NCBI GenBank assembly: GCA_965227155.1
Contig: OZ245731.1
Span: 496,001 to 560,000, forward strand
Source: UBA6059 sp965227155
GTDB taxonomy: Bacteria > Bacteroidota > Bacteroidia > Cytophagales > Cyclobacteriaceae
Reading direction: 5' to 3'
Length of the DNA: 64,000 bases
In this document: positions 51,854 through 61,440 of the stretch, piece by piece
Numbering within the stretch: position 1 is the stretch's first letter
Layout of the letters: the number at the start of each line of letters is the position of its first letter
The notes under the pieces: generated by a model
What the model saw: the letters and a program-made list of their open reading frames with translations, nothing else
Database searches by the model: none
Told to the model about the DNA's origin: nothing
Position numbers and translations under genes: made by a program

Positions 51854-53992
51854 TCAATCATTCATTAATGCTTCTAAAATCTCGATAGCCGCTTTGGGAA
51901 TAACTGTACCCGGCCCGAAAATCTTGGCCACGCCTTTTTCATATAGAAATTCGTAATCGCGCTTGGGAATTACTCCGCCGGCTACTACCATAATATCCTC
52001 CCTTCCTATTTTTTTCAGCTCTTCAATGAGCTGCGGTACCAATACCTTATGACCTGCGGCTAAGCTCGAAGCGCCAATTATATGAACATCATTTTCTGCT
52101 GCCTGCATAGCTGCTTCTTCCGGAGTTTGAAACAATGGCCCAATGTCTACATCGAAACCCACGTCTGCAAAACTGGTGGCTATAATTTTGGCACCCCTGT
52201 CGTGGCCATCCTGCCCCATTTTAGCAACCATAATGCGGGGCCTGCGGCCTTCCAGTTTTTCAAATTGATCTGAAAGCTCCCTGGCTTTCTTAAAATGATT
52301 GTCGCTACCTATAGCTGAAGAATACACACCTGACACAGATTTAATATTTGCTTTATGTCTACCAAAAACTTTTTCCATAGCCATGGATATCTCGCCCAGA
52401 GTGGCTCTTACACGGGCCGCATCTACTGCTGCTGCCAGTAAATTGCCCTCTTTATGAGCGGCCACTTTAGTAATATGCTCAAGCGCCTGATCCACTGCCG
52501 CCTGATCCCTAGAAGCCTTAAGCGCTTCTAGTCGATCTACCTGGGACTTCAATACTACCGTATTATCAATTTCCAGAATCTCAATTTCAGAATCTTCCTG
52601 CACCTGGTAGCGATTTACACCAACAATAATATCCTGTCCAGAGTCAATCCTAGCCTGCTTTCTGGCAGCAGCTTCCTCAATTTTCAATTTGGGCATGCCG
52701 GTTTCTATAGCTTTGGCCATACCTCCAAGATCTTCAATTTCTTCAATGATCTTTCTGGCTTTTGTTACCAGTTGATCGGTTAAGTATTCAACATAATAAG
52801 AACCCCCAAGTGGATCAACTACTTTGGTGATATTGGTCTCCTCTTGTAAGTAAATCTGTGTATTGCGGGCAATTCTGGCTGAAAAGTCAGTAGGCAAAGC
52901 AATAGCCTCATCCAGTGCATTGGTATGCAGCGATTGCGTATGCCCTGTTGCAGCTGCCATGGCCTCTATGCACGTTCTCGCAATATTGTTGTAAGGGTCC
53001 TGCTCGGTAAGACTCCAGCCAGAGGTTTGGCTATGGGTGCGCAATGCCATCGACTTGGGGTTTTTCGGCTCAAACTGCTTCACAATCTCTGCCCAAAGTA
53101 ACCTGCCAGCGCGCATTTTAGCCACCTCCATAAAGAAATTCATCCCCACAGCCCAGAAGAAAGATATCCTTGGTGCAAACTCATCAATCTTCAATCCGGC
53201 TTTCATGCCCGCTCTCAAATACTCCAACCCATCTGCCAAAGTAAAAGCCAACTCCAATTCTGCTGTAGCACCCGCCTCCTGCATATGATAACCACTCACA
53301 CTGATCGAATTGAATCGCGGCATATTGTGAGCGGTATATTCAAAGATGTCAGAAATGATGCGCATACTGGGCAAAGGAGGATAGATGTAGGTATTGCGCA
53401 CCATAAATTCCTTCAAAATATCATTTTGAATGGTACCGGATAGCTGCTCTGGCTTTACGCCTTGCTCTTCTGCACTTACAATATAAAAAGCCATAACCGG
53501 AATAACTGCACCATTCATGGTCATGGATACCGACATTTGATCCAACGGAATCTCATCAAATAGCCGCTTCATATCCTCTACAGAGTCAATGGCTACACCG
53601 GCTTTTCCAACATCGCCCTGTACCCTTGGATGGTCAGAATCGTATCCACGATGGGTAGCCAGGTCAAATGCAACCGACAATCCCTTCTGGCCTGCCGCCA
53701 GGTTTCTTCGATAAAATGCATTAGACTCTTCCGCTGTAGAAAAACCTGCGTACTGCCTGATCGTCCAGGGCCTCAGGGCGTACATGGTAGCATAAGGCCC
53801 ACGCAAATAAGGAGGTATCCCAGCTGTGTATTGGCTATGATCGATTCCCTTAATGTCCTCTTTGCTGTATTGACCTTTAACATCCACACCTTCCGGAAAA
53901 TGATATTGCCGACCAGAAATCGACTTTTTAGCTTTCAGATCAGGGGTATCTGAGAATTTTATCTTGGAAAAATCAGGTTTAGAATTATTCAT
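51854..53992 (-). CDS. mutB: Methylmalonyl-CoA mutase, large (catalytic) subunit
   Basis: A 712-residue adenosylcobalamin enzyme interconverting (R)-methylmalonyl-CoA and succinyl-CoA. Substrate-barrel marks are Y-A-T-M-Y-A-L-R-P-W-T-I-R-Q-Y-A-G-F (about 66-83) and R-T-H-S-Q-T-S-G-W-S (about 325-334). The C-terminal B12 domain carries D-G-H-D-R-G with cobalt-ligand His597, and a G-A-S-S-L-A-A-G-H segment. It pairs with the small subunit encoded 28 bases upstream on the same strand. Mce, encoded at 29976, supplies the substrate isomer. Confidence 0.95.
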   Translation of the reverse strand: MNNSKPDFSKIKFSDTPDLKAKKSISGRQYHFPEGVDVKGQYSKEDIKGIDHSQYTAGIPPYLRGPYATMYALRPWTIRQYAGFSTAEESNAFYRRNLAAGQKGLSVAFDLATHRGYDSDHPRVQGDVGKAGVAIDSVEDMKRLFDEIPLDQMSVSMTMNGAVIPVMAFYIVSAEEQGVKPEQLSGTIQNDILKEFMVRNTYIYPPLPSMRIISDIFEYTAHNMPRFNSISVSGYHMQEAGATAELELAFTLADGLEYLRAGMKAGLKIDEFAPRISFFWAVGMNFFMEVAKMRAGRLLWAEIVKQFEPKNPKSMALRTHSQTSGWSLTEQDPYNNIARTCIEAMAAATGHTQSLHTNALDEAIALPTDFSARIARNTQIYLQEETNITKVVDPLGGSYYVEYLTDQLVTKARKIIEEIEDLGGMAKAIETGMPKLKIEEAAARKQARIDSGQDIIVGVNRYQVQEDSEIEILEIDNTVVLKSQVDRLEALKASRDQAAVDQALEHITKVAAHKEGNLLAAAVDAARVRATLGEISMAMEKVFGRHKANIKSVSGVYSSAIGSDNHFKKARELSDQFEKLEGRRPRIMVAKMGQDGHDRGAKIIATSFADVGFDVDIGPLFQTPEEAAMQAAENDVHIIGASSLAAGHKVLVPQLIEELKKIGREDIMVVAGGVIPKRDYEFLYEKGVAKIFGPGTVIPKAAIEILEALMND

Positions 53993-54020
53993 AAACGCCT
54001 ATTTTGAGAGAAAACAGTAA

Positions 54021-55778
54021 TTAGTTCATTTCAATGTTGAGTGCTTTAAAAAGATCCGCCAGCACCTCGTTTATATTGCTTTTCAAATGAATGAAATATT
54101 GTATGCCATTGGTTTTGAGGTTTTCCAATTGATCTACCGGATAGCCAGCCAGGATAAGTATAATTCCCTGGTCTTTACAGGTTGACAATATTTCTGCTGA
54201 TAAGCGTGCATAATCCTCATCAGCCCCACAAAAAACAATCACCTCAGCATCAACATTGTTGTTTAGCTGGTCAAGCATAATTGGATGTAATACTTCAAAG
54301 GCCCCACAACCAAGAAAGTTGGCAGAGAAATTCATTCTTGCCGACTGCATAGCTGCATTGGAACCTACCTTCACCGGAAGTACACGTGGCCTTTGGTTCA
54401 GCTGCCCTTCGCGCAAAGCATTCTCCAATCGAATCACCATATTTTCAATGTGAGCAAAAGGTCTGAAAACAGCATCGGTAGTACCAGCTAAGCCAGAAAC
54501 CTTTCCTATTTCCATGTTATTTGGAAAATTATTTACCCCAATTATTGTCTTTTTCCTAGCATTTACAGATTCCAGGGCAGATGCTCTATCTTCTTCTAAC
54601 CAACCTTTAATTATGCCCTTTTGAATTGCATTTGGCAAACCTCCTGCCGATTCGATCAAACCAAATTTTTCCCAGGCTTTTTCTGAGAGTTTTCTGGTTA
54701 ATGTTTCCACGTAATAGGAGCCATGCAGCGGGTCCTTCACTTGATTCAAAAAAGACTCATCCCGCAAGAGGTTTCCTATATTTCGACTCACCCTTCTGGC
54801 CAATGGATCGTAACCTCCGGCCTCCATAGGGTGGATCATAAGCATATCAGCACCACCCAAATAGGCAGCCATCGATTCAGTTGTTTTGCGGAGATAATTA
54901 GTATGCCTATCCAGCTTTGCATCAGTAGCACGGGATGTCTCAGCCACTATTGAAATCTCATCTATCTGTATGTCCTCATCATAACACGAAAAGAGTTTGA
55001 AAGCGAGCAACCGAATAGCTCTAAGCTTGGCTATCTCATGATAAAAGTCTGTTCCTAAGCAAACTTTTATTTGTAAATTTTTTAAGAATGCACCCGGTTC
55101 AACAGACTGATCTGCCAACAACTCAAACTGACTTTTGAGTAATGAAAGGTAAAAACCCAGCTCATTGGTTATAGAAGCACCTTGCAGATGAATAAATGAT
55201 AGGTCCAGAAGAATAGTTCTGAAATTTGGAAAAGGCTCATATTGATCTACATGTGATTTTATCCTTTGCGCACTACTTTCGAACTCACCCTTTTCAAGAA
55301 AGTGTTCTCCACCAAAGGGTAGAAATACACCTCCCTCAAATGAAGTGTAGGGAGCCTCCCGCTGGTGTAAGAATTGGCTATAAACGGTATGGTTGACCTC
55401 CAAATCTTGCAATTCCTGCACCATAAACACACAATGCTCAGGAAGCACATTTCTAAAATTTACATCATTGGATAAAACCTCATTATTTATCAAAAAAACA
55501 CCCTCAGAACCCAAATTAAGAGCATTTTGTGCATAAGTATTTGTAGTTTCATCCAACAATAAAGGCTCTATAATTCGGCAACCTTTTCCTGTTGCTCCTC
55601 CCCCAACTTGTATAGGCGGGTTCTGCTGATAGGTCTCTTGATCATAGTATAAGTCAAGCTCAAGTGCCGGGTCATTATGCCAATGCAATCGATTTAATGG
55701 CTTTCCTTTCAGCAATGCTTCTGCAGCTTGCTGCCAGTCTTGTAATGTAGATGGTGAAAACATTGCTTCTTTTCCCAT
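54021..55778 (-). CDS. mutA: Methylmalonyl-CoA mutase, small (non-catalytic) subunit
   Basis: A 585-residue homologue of the large subunit. It keeps the barrel framework (L-G-T-D-F-Y-H-E-I-A-K-L-R-A-I-R, H-T-N-Y-L-R-K-T-T-E-S) but lacks the D-x-H-x-x-G cobalamin motif in its C-terminal domain, where V-F-C-G-A-D-E-D-Y is seen instead. This is normal for the structural subunit of the heterodimer. It is the first gene of the mutA-mutB pair. Confidence 0.92.
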   Translation of the reverse strand: MGKEAMFSPSTLQDWQQAAEALLKGKPLNRLHWHNDPALELDLYYDQETYQQNPPIQVGGGATGKGCRIIEPLLLDETTNTYAQNALNLGSEGVFLINNEVLSNDVNFRNVLPEHCVFMVQELQDLEVNHTVYSQFLHQREAPYTSFEGGVFLPFGGEHFLEKGEFESSAQRIKSHVDQYEPFPNFRTILLDLSFIHLQGASITNELGFYLSLLKSQFELLADQSVEPGAFLKNLQIKVCLGTDFYHEIAKLRAIRLLAFKLFSCYDEDIQIDEISIVAETSRATDAKLDRHTNYLRKTTESMAAYLGGADMLMIHPMEAGGYDPLARRVSRNIGNLLRDESFLNQVKDPLHGSYYVETLTRKLSEKAWEKFGLIESAGGLPNAIQKGIIKGWLEEDRASALESVNARKKTIIGVNNFPNNMEIGKVSGLAGTTDAVFRPFAHIENMVIRLENALREGQLNQRPRVLPVKVGSNAAMQSARMNFSANFLGCGAFEVLHPIMLDQLNNNVDAEVIVFCGADEDYARLSAEILSTCKDQGIILILAGYPVDQLENLKTNGIQYFIHLKSNINEVLADLFKALNIEMN

Positions 55779-56093
55779 AGATATTAATTAGTCAACTATT
55801 CGTATATGGAATAACAAATTCGAATCTAAAGAAACTAAATTTAGGGCAGAGTACTGCTGTCATTCAGCATACCATACTATGACTTTCTTTAGATTTTTAG
55901 CAAGTCATTTAAAATTGTACTTTTTCGAGAATTTGAAAAAAAATATACCCTGCCTTGGGTCTAGGAGAGTATTCCAAAAAGTCAAGAGCAAATTCACTTT
56001 TTTCTTAAAAAAATTTGTCACACTTTTGATTCCCCGCTATAGAAAAAGTGTCGTACTAACTAAGAATTTGGTTTCTAAAAATTAATTGTTTCT
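55779..56093. other. AT-rich region upstream of dnaA
   Basis: These 315 bases separate the divergent mutA and dnaA genes. CACTTTT/AAAAGTG-type elements occur at 55976-55982 (AAAAAGT), 55995-56003, 56021-56027 and 56043-56050; the last two form an 8-bp inverted repeat, ACACTTTT (56020-56027) with AAAAGTGT (56044-56051). No TTATCCACA-type DnaA boxes are visible, so this is not a recognisable origin. A lysine/phenylalanine-rich open frame here is low-complexity and not accepted. Confidence 0.5.
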
Positions 56094-57503
56094 ATGCAAA
56101 AAGAAGTGTGGGAAAAATGTCTTGATTTTATAAAAGGACATATACCTGAGCAAAGCTTTAAGACGTGGTTTGTACCTATTGTTCCTATTAAATTAGAGAA
56201 CAAAGTACTTACTATTCAGGTACCCAGTCAATTCTTCTATGAGTGGTTGGAAGAAAACTATGTTCACCTACTCAAGCAGGCTATCCAAAAGGAACTAGGC
56301 AAAGACAGCAGACTCGAATATTCGGTAGTTATAGATAGTGGTAATGGTGCACATAAGCCCTACACGGTAAACATGGCGGGCAACCAAAAAAATGGTATTG
56401 GTAAGGCAAATGGAGAAACCGAAATCAGGAACCCATTTTCGGTACCCAGTGTAAACCACCACAATCAATTTTGTAATCTGAATTCAAGTTATGTTTTTGA
56501 AAATTATATCGAAGGCGATTGCAATCGATTGGCAAGGTCTGCGGGCTTTGCGGTAGCGCAGAAGCCCGGGGTAACCTCATTCAACCCACTGATGATTTAT
56601 GGTGGTGTGGGACTTGGTAAAACACACCTGGTGCAAGCCATCGGTAATGAAATCAGAAATAAAGATAAAGAGCGCTTTGTCCTCTATGTGGCTTCTGAAA
56701 AGTTTACCAACCAATTTATAGAAGCACTAAAAAACAACAGTGTTCAGGAGTTTACCAATTTCTACCTAAATGTAGATGTCCTGATCATTGATGATGTGCA
56801 GTTTTTAAGAGGTAAGGAAAAAACCCAGGAAATATTCTTCCATATTTTCAATCATCTCCACCAAAACGGCAAACAAATCATCATGACCTCTGACTGTGCC
56901 CCTCGCGATCTGCAAGGATTACAGGAACGATTAGTAAGCCGATTCAAATGGGGTCTTACGGCAGATCTGCAATCGCCGGATTTTGAAACCCGCATGGCTA
57001 TCATCAAAAGAAAGCTTCAAAGTGATGGTATCGAAATTCCGGATGATGTACTGGAATACCTTGCCTACAGCATCGATACCAACGTACGAGAGCTGGAGGG
57101 CGTATTAATCTCGTTGATCGCCAATGCGTCGCTCAACAAGCGGGAAATAGATTTAGAATTAGCCAGACAAACTTTGAGAAACATTGTGAGGGATATTGAT
57201 GGTGAAGTAGGTATAGATTATATCCAGAAAACAGTTTCTGACTTCTTCAGGGTGTCGCAGGATGATCTGAAAGCCAAGACCCGCAAAAAAGAAATTGTGA
57301 TTGCCCGGCAGGTGGCTATGTTCTTCTCGAAAGACTATACCAACCACAGCCTGAAGTCCATCGGTTACCATTTTGGAGGCAGAGACCACAGCACTGTGAT
57401 CCATGCAGTACAATCCGTGAATGACATGCTGGATACTGACGCAAAGTTCCGCTACAGCATTGACGAGCTCAAGAAAAAGCTCAAAATGAGAACCGCTTAC
57501 TAG
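56094..57503 (+). CDS. dnaA: Chromosomal replication initiator DnaA
   Basis: A 469-residue protein with all DnaA domains. Domain I (about 1-80) has W-E-K-C-L-D-F-I and F-K-T-W-F-V-P. A variable linker is followed by the AAA+ core with Walker A G-G-V-G-L-G-K-T-H (about 170-178) and Walker B V-L-I-I-D-D-V-Q-F-L (about 229-238). Domain IV has the DnaA-box-binding signature G-G-R-D-H-S-T-V-I-H-A (about 431-441). The length is normal. It is not next to dnaN or other origin-linked genes in this window. Confidence 0.97.
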   Translation: MQKEVWEKCLDFIKGHIPEQSFKTWFVPIVPIKLENKVLTIQVPSQFFYEWLEENYVHLLKQAIQKELGKDSRLEYSVVIDSGNGAHKPYTVNMAGNQKNGIGKANGETEIRNPFSVPSVNHHNQFCNLNSSYVFENYIEGDCNRLARSAGFAVAQKPGVTSFNPLMIYGGVGLGKTHLVQAIGNEIRNKDKERFVLYVASEKFTNQFIEALKNNSVQEFTNFYLNVDVLIIDDVQFLRGKEKTQEIFFHIFNHLHQNGKQIIMTSDCAPRDLQGLQERLVSRFKWGLTADLQSPDFETRMAIIKRKLQSDGIEIPDDVLEYLAYSIDTNVRELEGVLISLIANASLNKREIDLELARQTLRNIVRDIDGEVGIDYIQKTVSDFFRVSQDDLKAKTRKKEIVIARQVAMFFSKDYTNHSLKSIGYHFGGRDHSTVIHAVQSVNDMLDTDAKFRYSIDELKKKLKMRTAY

Positions 57504-57506
57504 GCT

Positions 57507-58973
57507 CTAAAACACATACGGGTAGTAAACCTTGCGTCCGCGCTTATCTACGCCAGAAATGATCACGCGACCCTTGATCCTTTCCAGTATTTCGGCTACC
57601 TCCTCTGGAGATTCTATGTAGGCGTTATTGATTCGGGTAATGATAAAACCCTCGGGAATGTCAAGTCGGTTGAAGAAGCCGTTTTCGATTTTCACAACAC
57701 GTATGCCATTTTCAATGCCGAGCACTTCACGTTCCAGCTTGGGCACAGACTCAAAAGAAACACCCAGGCTCTGGGAATAATAGGTAGACTTCCTGATAAC
57801 ATCGGTAGTGCCTTCCCTATTCATCAAGGTAACTACCTTCTCAATCACTTTTCCATCCCTCCTGATCACCAGTGAAAGCTTGTCACCAGGATATAAATAG
57901 CCTAAGGTCTCTTCAAGCATCGCCTTATTTTCAACCTCCATGTCATTGGCCTTTAAGATGACATCACCTTTCTTTAAACCGCCTTTGTCGGCTGCCCAAC
58001 CATCGCGCACATCGATGATGATGACACCTTCCACATTATTCAGCTCCATGCGCTCCTTGATATCCGTATCCACATCCAAGTACTCAGCACCCATAAAAGC
58101 CTTTTGTACTTCGCCATAGGTCTTCAAATCATTGAAAACCTTCTTCACAATATCTACCGGTACTGCAAAACCATAGCCGGCATAAGATCCCGTTCGGCTC
58201 AAAATAGCAGTATTAATGCCAATAAGCTCGCCTTTGGTGTTTACCAGAGCGCCCCCACTGTTGCCGGGATTAATCGCCGCATCCGTTTGGATGAAAGACT
58301 CCAATGGGAATTTATCCCTGAGGATATTGATATTTCGACCTTTAGCACTGACTATGCCGGCTGTTACAGTTGAGGTCAGGTTAAATGGATTACCCACAGC
58401 AATCACCCATTCACCTACTTTCACATCACTGCTATTGCCAAGTGCTATGGCTGGTAGCTGCGCTCCATTGACTTTGATCAAGGCCAAATCAGTAGAGGGG
58501 TCTGTACCAATCAGCTCTGCCGGAAAAGTCTCTTTTCCAACAATTACATTAATGTCATCAGCATCCTGAATCACATGGTTGTTGGTCACTATATACCCGT
58601 CTTTCGATACGATCACGCCAGAGCCATTGCTGATCTTCTGTGTTGAGCGGGGTTCAAAAAACCAGTCCATCCAGGAGCCCCGACGGTATTCTGTTTCACT
58701 GAGCGTCTGTATGAATACCACGCTGGCTGTACTTTTCTCAGAAGCCAGCACAAAATCCTCATTGTAGTCCAACGGTCTTGCGTTATTAGACTTAGATGTA
58801 GATGGTACCCGGTAAGGTTCATTATCCTCAATGATAGCATTATTGGCAGTGAAAGCCACATCTGTAGTATCGGCAGTGGCTAATATTTCCTGATCTACAG
58901 CCAATTCCATGTAGGTAAAAGCCCCAGCCAATCCCGCTGCAAATGCTATCAATGCTGTTTTTAAAGATTTCAT
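57507..58973 (-). CDS. HtrA/Deg-family periplasmic serine protease
   Basis: A 488-residue Do-type protease-chaperone. An N-terminal membrane anchor or signal (about 6-24) is followed by the trypsin-like domain with triad His133 (T-N-N-H-V), Asp162 (S-T-D-L-A-L-I) and Ser239 (G-N-S-G-G-A). Two PDZ domains follow (about 290-385 and 405-488). It degrades or refolds damaged envelope proteins. The start has A-A-G-G-A-G-G bases immediately upstream (58977-58983 on the minus strand), an unusually good Shine-Dalgarno for this phylum. A perfect 9-bp inverted repeat lies about 90 bases upstream. It is convergent with dnaA, with three bases between stops. Confidence 0.93.
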   Translation of the reverse strand: MKSLKTALIAFAAGLAGAFTYMELAVDQEILATADTTDVAFTANNAIIEDNEPYRVPSTSKSNNARPLDYNEDFVLASEKSTASVVFIQTLSETEYRRGSWMDWFFEPRSTQKISNGSGVIVSKDGYIVTNNHVIQDADDINVIVGKETFPAELIGTDPSTDLALIKVNGAQLPAIALGNSSDVKVGEWVIAVGNPFNLTSTVTAGIVSAKGRNINILRDKFPLESFIQTDAAINPGNSGGALVNTKGELIGINTAILSRTGSYAGYGFAVPVDIVKKVFNDLKTYGEVQKAFMGAEYLDVDTDIKERMELNNVEGVIIIDVRDGWAADKGGLKKGDVILKANDMEVENKAMLEETLGYLYPGDKLSLVIRRDGKVIEKVVTLMNREGTTDVIRKSTYYSQSLGVSFESVPKLEREVLGIENGIRVVKIENGFFNRLDIPEGFIITRINNAYIESPEEVAEILERIKGRVIISGVDKRGRKVYYPYVF

Positions 58974-59063
58974 GCGCCTCCTTTTTTATACCAATATTAC
59001 TCTACGAAATAGTTTTTGTGAGGTTAGAGTTATCAATAAAAATACGCTAGCTCTCTACCACCC

Positions 59064-59085
59064 TATTTTGTGTTTTCACAAAATA
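59064..59085. promoter_or_regulatory. 9-bp perfect inverted repeat upstream of the HtrA gene
   Basis: TATTTTGTG (59064-59072), loop TTTT, CACAAAATA (59077-59085). It lies 91-112 bases before the minus-strand htrA-type ATG and 115 bases after the toxin gene's stop. There is no T-run on the minus strand after it. It is more likely an operator than a terminator. Confidence 0.45.
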
Positions 59086-59199
59086 AAAAGAAGGAAAGTC
59101 AAAACGATAATGCCCTTTGGTTTTGATGAAAATAAAGAATATGTAAACTCTTGGTTTTCTTCCAGCCAACACAGAAAATTGGTAGTACTGCTACATCCA

Positions 59200-59523
59200 T
59201 TACAAACCTTTAATCAAATCCAAAAGATCCTTATCAGATAAACTGTCTTGTTCGGATTTGTCATAAATATAAATTAGGTAGACTTTGGTATCAGTAATAT
59301 GAAGATGTGTGATAACCCTTGCACCACCGGACTTACCCTTTCCTTTGGAAGCAATAGCTACACGAATCTTGTAGCAGTTATGCTTAATTGCTATGCCATA
59401 AGTAGGATCTTCTTCTAGCCGGGTAATTAGATCACTGAGCTCTTGTTTTAAGGAAGGGTATTTTATGAGCAGTGATTTGGCTTTTCGTTTAAATCTGGAC
59501 GTAATTTCAATCGTCAAGCTCAT
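59200..59523 (-). CDS. RelE/ParE-like toxin
   Basis: A 107-residue basic protein of the RelE/ParE toxin fold: an N-terminal helix pair (F-K-R-K-A-K-S-L-L, L-K-Q-E-L-S-D-L-I-T-R-L), then strands K-I-R-V-A-I-A, A-R-V-I-T-H-L-H and V-Y-L-I-Y-I-Y-D-K-S, ending in a C-terminal helix. RelE-type members cut mRNA on the ribosome. The gene overlaps the preceding small gene by 17 bases, as in antitoxin-toxin pairs. Which subfamily (RelE, HigB or ParE) is uncertain. Confidence 0.75.
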   Translation of the reverse strand: MSLTIEITSRFKRKAKSLLIKYPSLKQELSDLITRLEEDPTYGIAIKHNCYKIRVAIASKGKGKSGGARVITHLHITDTKVYLIYIYDKSEQDSLSDKDLLDLIKGL

Positions 59524-59719
59524 CGAGAAAATCCCTAGCTGATTGCAGTTTGATTTTACCTTGCTTAGCCAGTTTTACTTCTTCTACTGCCTCCTTAAAT
59601 TCTTGTAAAAATTCAGCCTTAGGCTCGGAAAGGGTAGTTGCTTTAACAAATGAAAAGTTTTTCAGCATTTCCAAGAAGAAGGCAGCTTTGCTATCCTTTA
59701 CGTCCAATAGTATTTTCAT
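59507..59719 (-). CDS. Antitoxin partner of the RelE-like toxin
   Basis: A 70-residue acidic protein, I-L-L-D-V-K-D-S-K-A-A-F-F-L-E-M-L at the start and a helical charged C-terminus (E-E-V-K-L-A-K-Q-G-K, S-A-R-D-F-L-D-E-L). This layout is common in small Bacteroidota antitoxins encoded ahead of RelE-like toxins. No explicit DNA-binding motif is recognised. Its identification rests mainly on the overlap with the toxin gene. Confidence 0.72.
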   Translation of the reverse strand: MKILLDVKDSKAAFFLEMLKNFSFVKATTLSEPKAEFLQEFKEAVEEVKLAKQGKIKLQSARDFLDELDD

Positions 59720-59943
59720 ATTGTGTATGACTGTTTTACCTTGAAATACTTATTGAGTAAAATTAGTTATTTAAAAGATGAAAGGCGAGATTGGTTTCTT
59801 GGTAATATCACAAGTTAAACAAAGCAGCATTATGATATGTGTCTTACAGAATATGGAAAATAGAATTGACAAGGATTTAACACCCAGACAATTTCCTTCA
59901 TTCCAATAGAAATTAAGCAGGCATTGTATTTCTTTGCAAGCTT

Positions 59944-61440
59944 ATGGGAATCAAATCCATATTAAGCCAGCCTTTTGCAGCCTTTGTTGTTAGCCAGCAA
60001 AGAAAATGGTCAAAAAACCCGGCAGGAAGCCAACAAAAAACCTTTAATGCTTTATTGGCTACAGGCCAGCATACACTTTTTGGGCAAGACCATAAGCTGG
60101 GACAGGTAGCTACATACAAGGAATTTAAAGAGGCTGTGCCCATTCGCGATTATGAGGCCCTTGCTCCATATATCAATAAAATCCTGGAAGGCCAGGCTGA
60201 CGTACTTTGGGAGGGCAAACCAGCCTATTTCGCCAAAACCTCAGGCACAACTTCCGGCACCAAATACATACCTATCACCAAAGAGAGCATACCCAACCAC
60301 ATCAACAGTGCCAGAAATGCCCTGCTATCTTATGTGCATGAAACCGGCAACAGCAGGTTTCTGGATGGAAAGCTGATGTTCATTTCCGGGGCACCAACAC
60401 TTACACAAAAGGCGGGCATCCATGTAGGTCGCCTTTCCGGCATTGTCAACCACCATGTGCCTCAATACCTCCGCACCAACCAACTCCCCAGCTTTGAAAC
60501 CAACTGCATTGAAGACTTTGAGGAAAAGATTGAAAGGATCATTGATGAAACCATAGACCAGAATATGAGCCTGATCTCTGGGATACCACCTTGGGTTCAG
60601 ATGTATTTTGACCGGCTCTATCAAAGAACCGGCAAAAAAATAAAGGACATATTCCCTGATTTTTCACTTTTCGTGTATGGCGGTGTGAATTTCGAACCCT
60701 ACCGGGCAAAGCTCTTTGAAAGCATTGGCAAAACCATCGACTCTATCGAGACTTATCCCGCCTCAGAGGGTTTTATAGCCTACCAAGATAGTCAGGAGAC
60801 CGAGGGCTTGCTCATGCTGCTTGATAGTGGTATATTCTTCGAATTTATACCCGCAGATAAATATTTCGATGAGAACCCACCGCGCTTAAGCATAGAGGAA
60901 GTAGAGGTTGGGGTTAACTATGCCCTCATCATCAATAGTAATGCAGGACTTTGGGGCTACTCAATTGGCGATACTGTAAAATTTCTATCACTGGATCCCT
61001 GCAGGGTGATCGTAACGGGCAGAATCAAGCATTTCATTTCTGCATTTGGTGAGCATGTGATCGGTGAGGAAGTTGAAAAAGCATTGAAACACGCCATGAG
61101 TCATTTCCCAAAAGCAGAGGTAAGAGAATTTACAGTAGCACCTAATGTGGCACCTGAGGAGGGGTTGCCCCATCACGAGTGGTTTATTGAATTTGACACC
61201 CAGCCAGAAGACATGGCTAAGTTCAGGAAATTGCTGGAAGAAGCGCTCCAATCGCTCAATAGCTATTACGATGACCTTATTCAGGGAAAAGTATTAACAA
61301 ACCTTAAAATTATAGAGTTACAGTCTGGTGCATTCATCAATTACATGCGGTCTATTGGTAAACTTGGCGGTCAAAACAAAGTACCTCGCTTATCCAACGA
61401 TCGCAAAATTGCAGATGCACTGATGGTATACAGAAAATAA
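59944..61440 (+). CDS. GH3 auxin-responsive family acyl-adenylating enzyme
   Basis: A 498-residue member of the GH3 family (ANL adenylase superfamily), bacterial relatives of plant enzymes that join acids to amino acids. The ATP-binding motif reads K-T-S-G-T-T-S-G-T-K-Y-I-P (about 99-111), with Y-P-A-S-E-G-F (about 276-282) and a C-terminal adenylation region including Y-S-I-G-D-T-V-K-F (about 339-347) and R-I-K-H-F-I-S-A-F-G-E-H. The native substrate in Bacteroidota is unknown. It overlaps dxr as TAATG, and dxr overlaps rseP the same way, so it is co-translated with isoprenoid and envelope genes. Confidence 0.9.
   Translation: MGIKSILSQPFAAFVVSQQRKWSKNPAGSQQKTFNALLATGQHTLFGQDHKLGQVATYKEFKEAVPIRDYEALAPYINKILEGQADVLWEGKPAYFAKTSGTTSGTKYIPITKESIPNHINSARNALLSYVHETGNSRFLDGKLMFISGAPTLTQKAGIHVGRLSGIVNHHVPQYLRTNQLPSFETNCIEDFEEKIERIIDETIDQNMSLISGIPPWVQMYFDRLYQRTGKKIKDIFPDFSLFVYGGVNFEPYRAKLFESIGKTIDSIETYPASEGFIAYQDSQETEGLLMLLDSGIFFEFIPADKYFDENPPRLSIEEVEVGVNYALIINSNAGLWGYSIGDTVKFLSLDPCRVIVTGRIKHFISAFGEHVIGEEVEKALKHAMSHFPKAEVREFTVAPNVAPEEGLPHHEWFIEFDTQPEDMAKFRKLLEEALQSLNSYYDDLIQGKVLTNLKIIELQSGAFINYMRSIGKLGGQNKVPRLSNDRKIADALMVYRK

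Noticed and set aside
55879..56085. 68-codon Lys/Phe-rich frame upstream of dnaA
   Set aside because: A by-product of A/T runs; low complexity and no recognisable feature.
55779..56093. Possible oriC next to dnaA
   Set aside because: No TTATCCACA-like boxes seen on either strand, and origin-linked genes such as dnaN or rpmH are absent; many Bacteroidota have oriC away from dnaA.
58972..59241. Plus-strand open frame between the HtrA gene and the RelE-like toxin
   Set aside because: It covers the palindrome and the toxin's 3' end, with no family resemblance and a poor start context.
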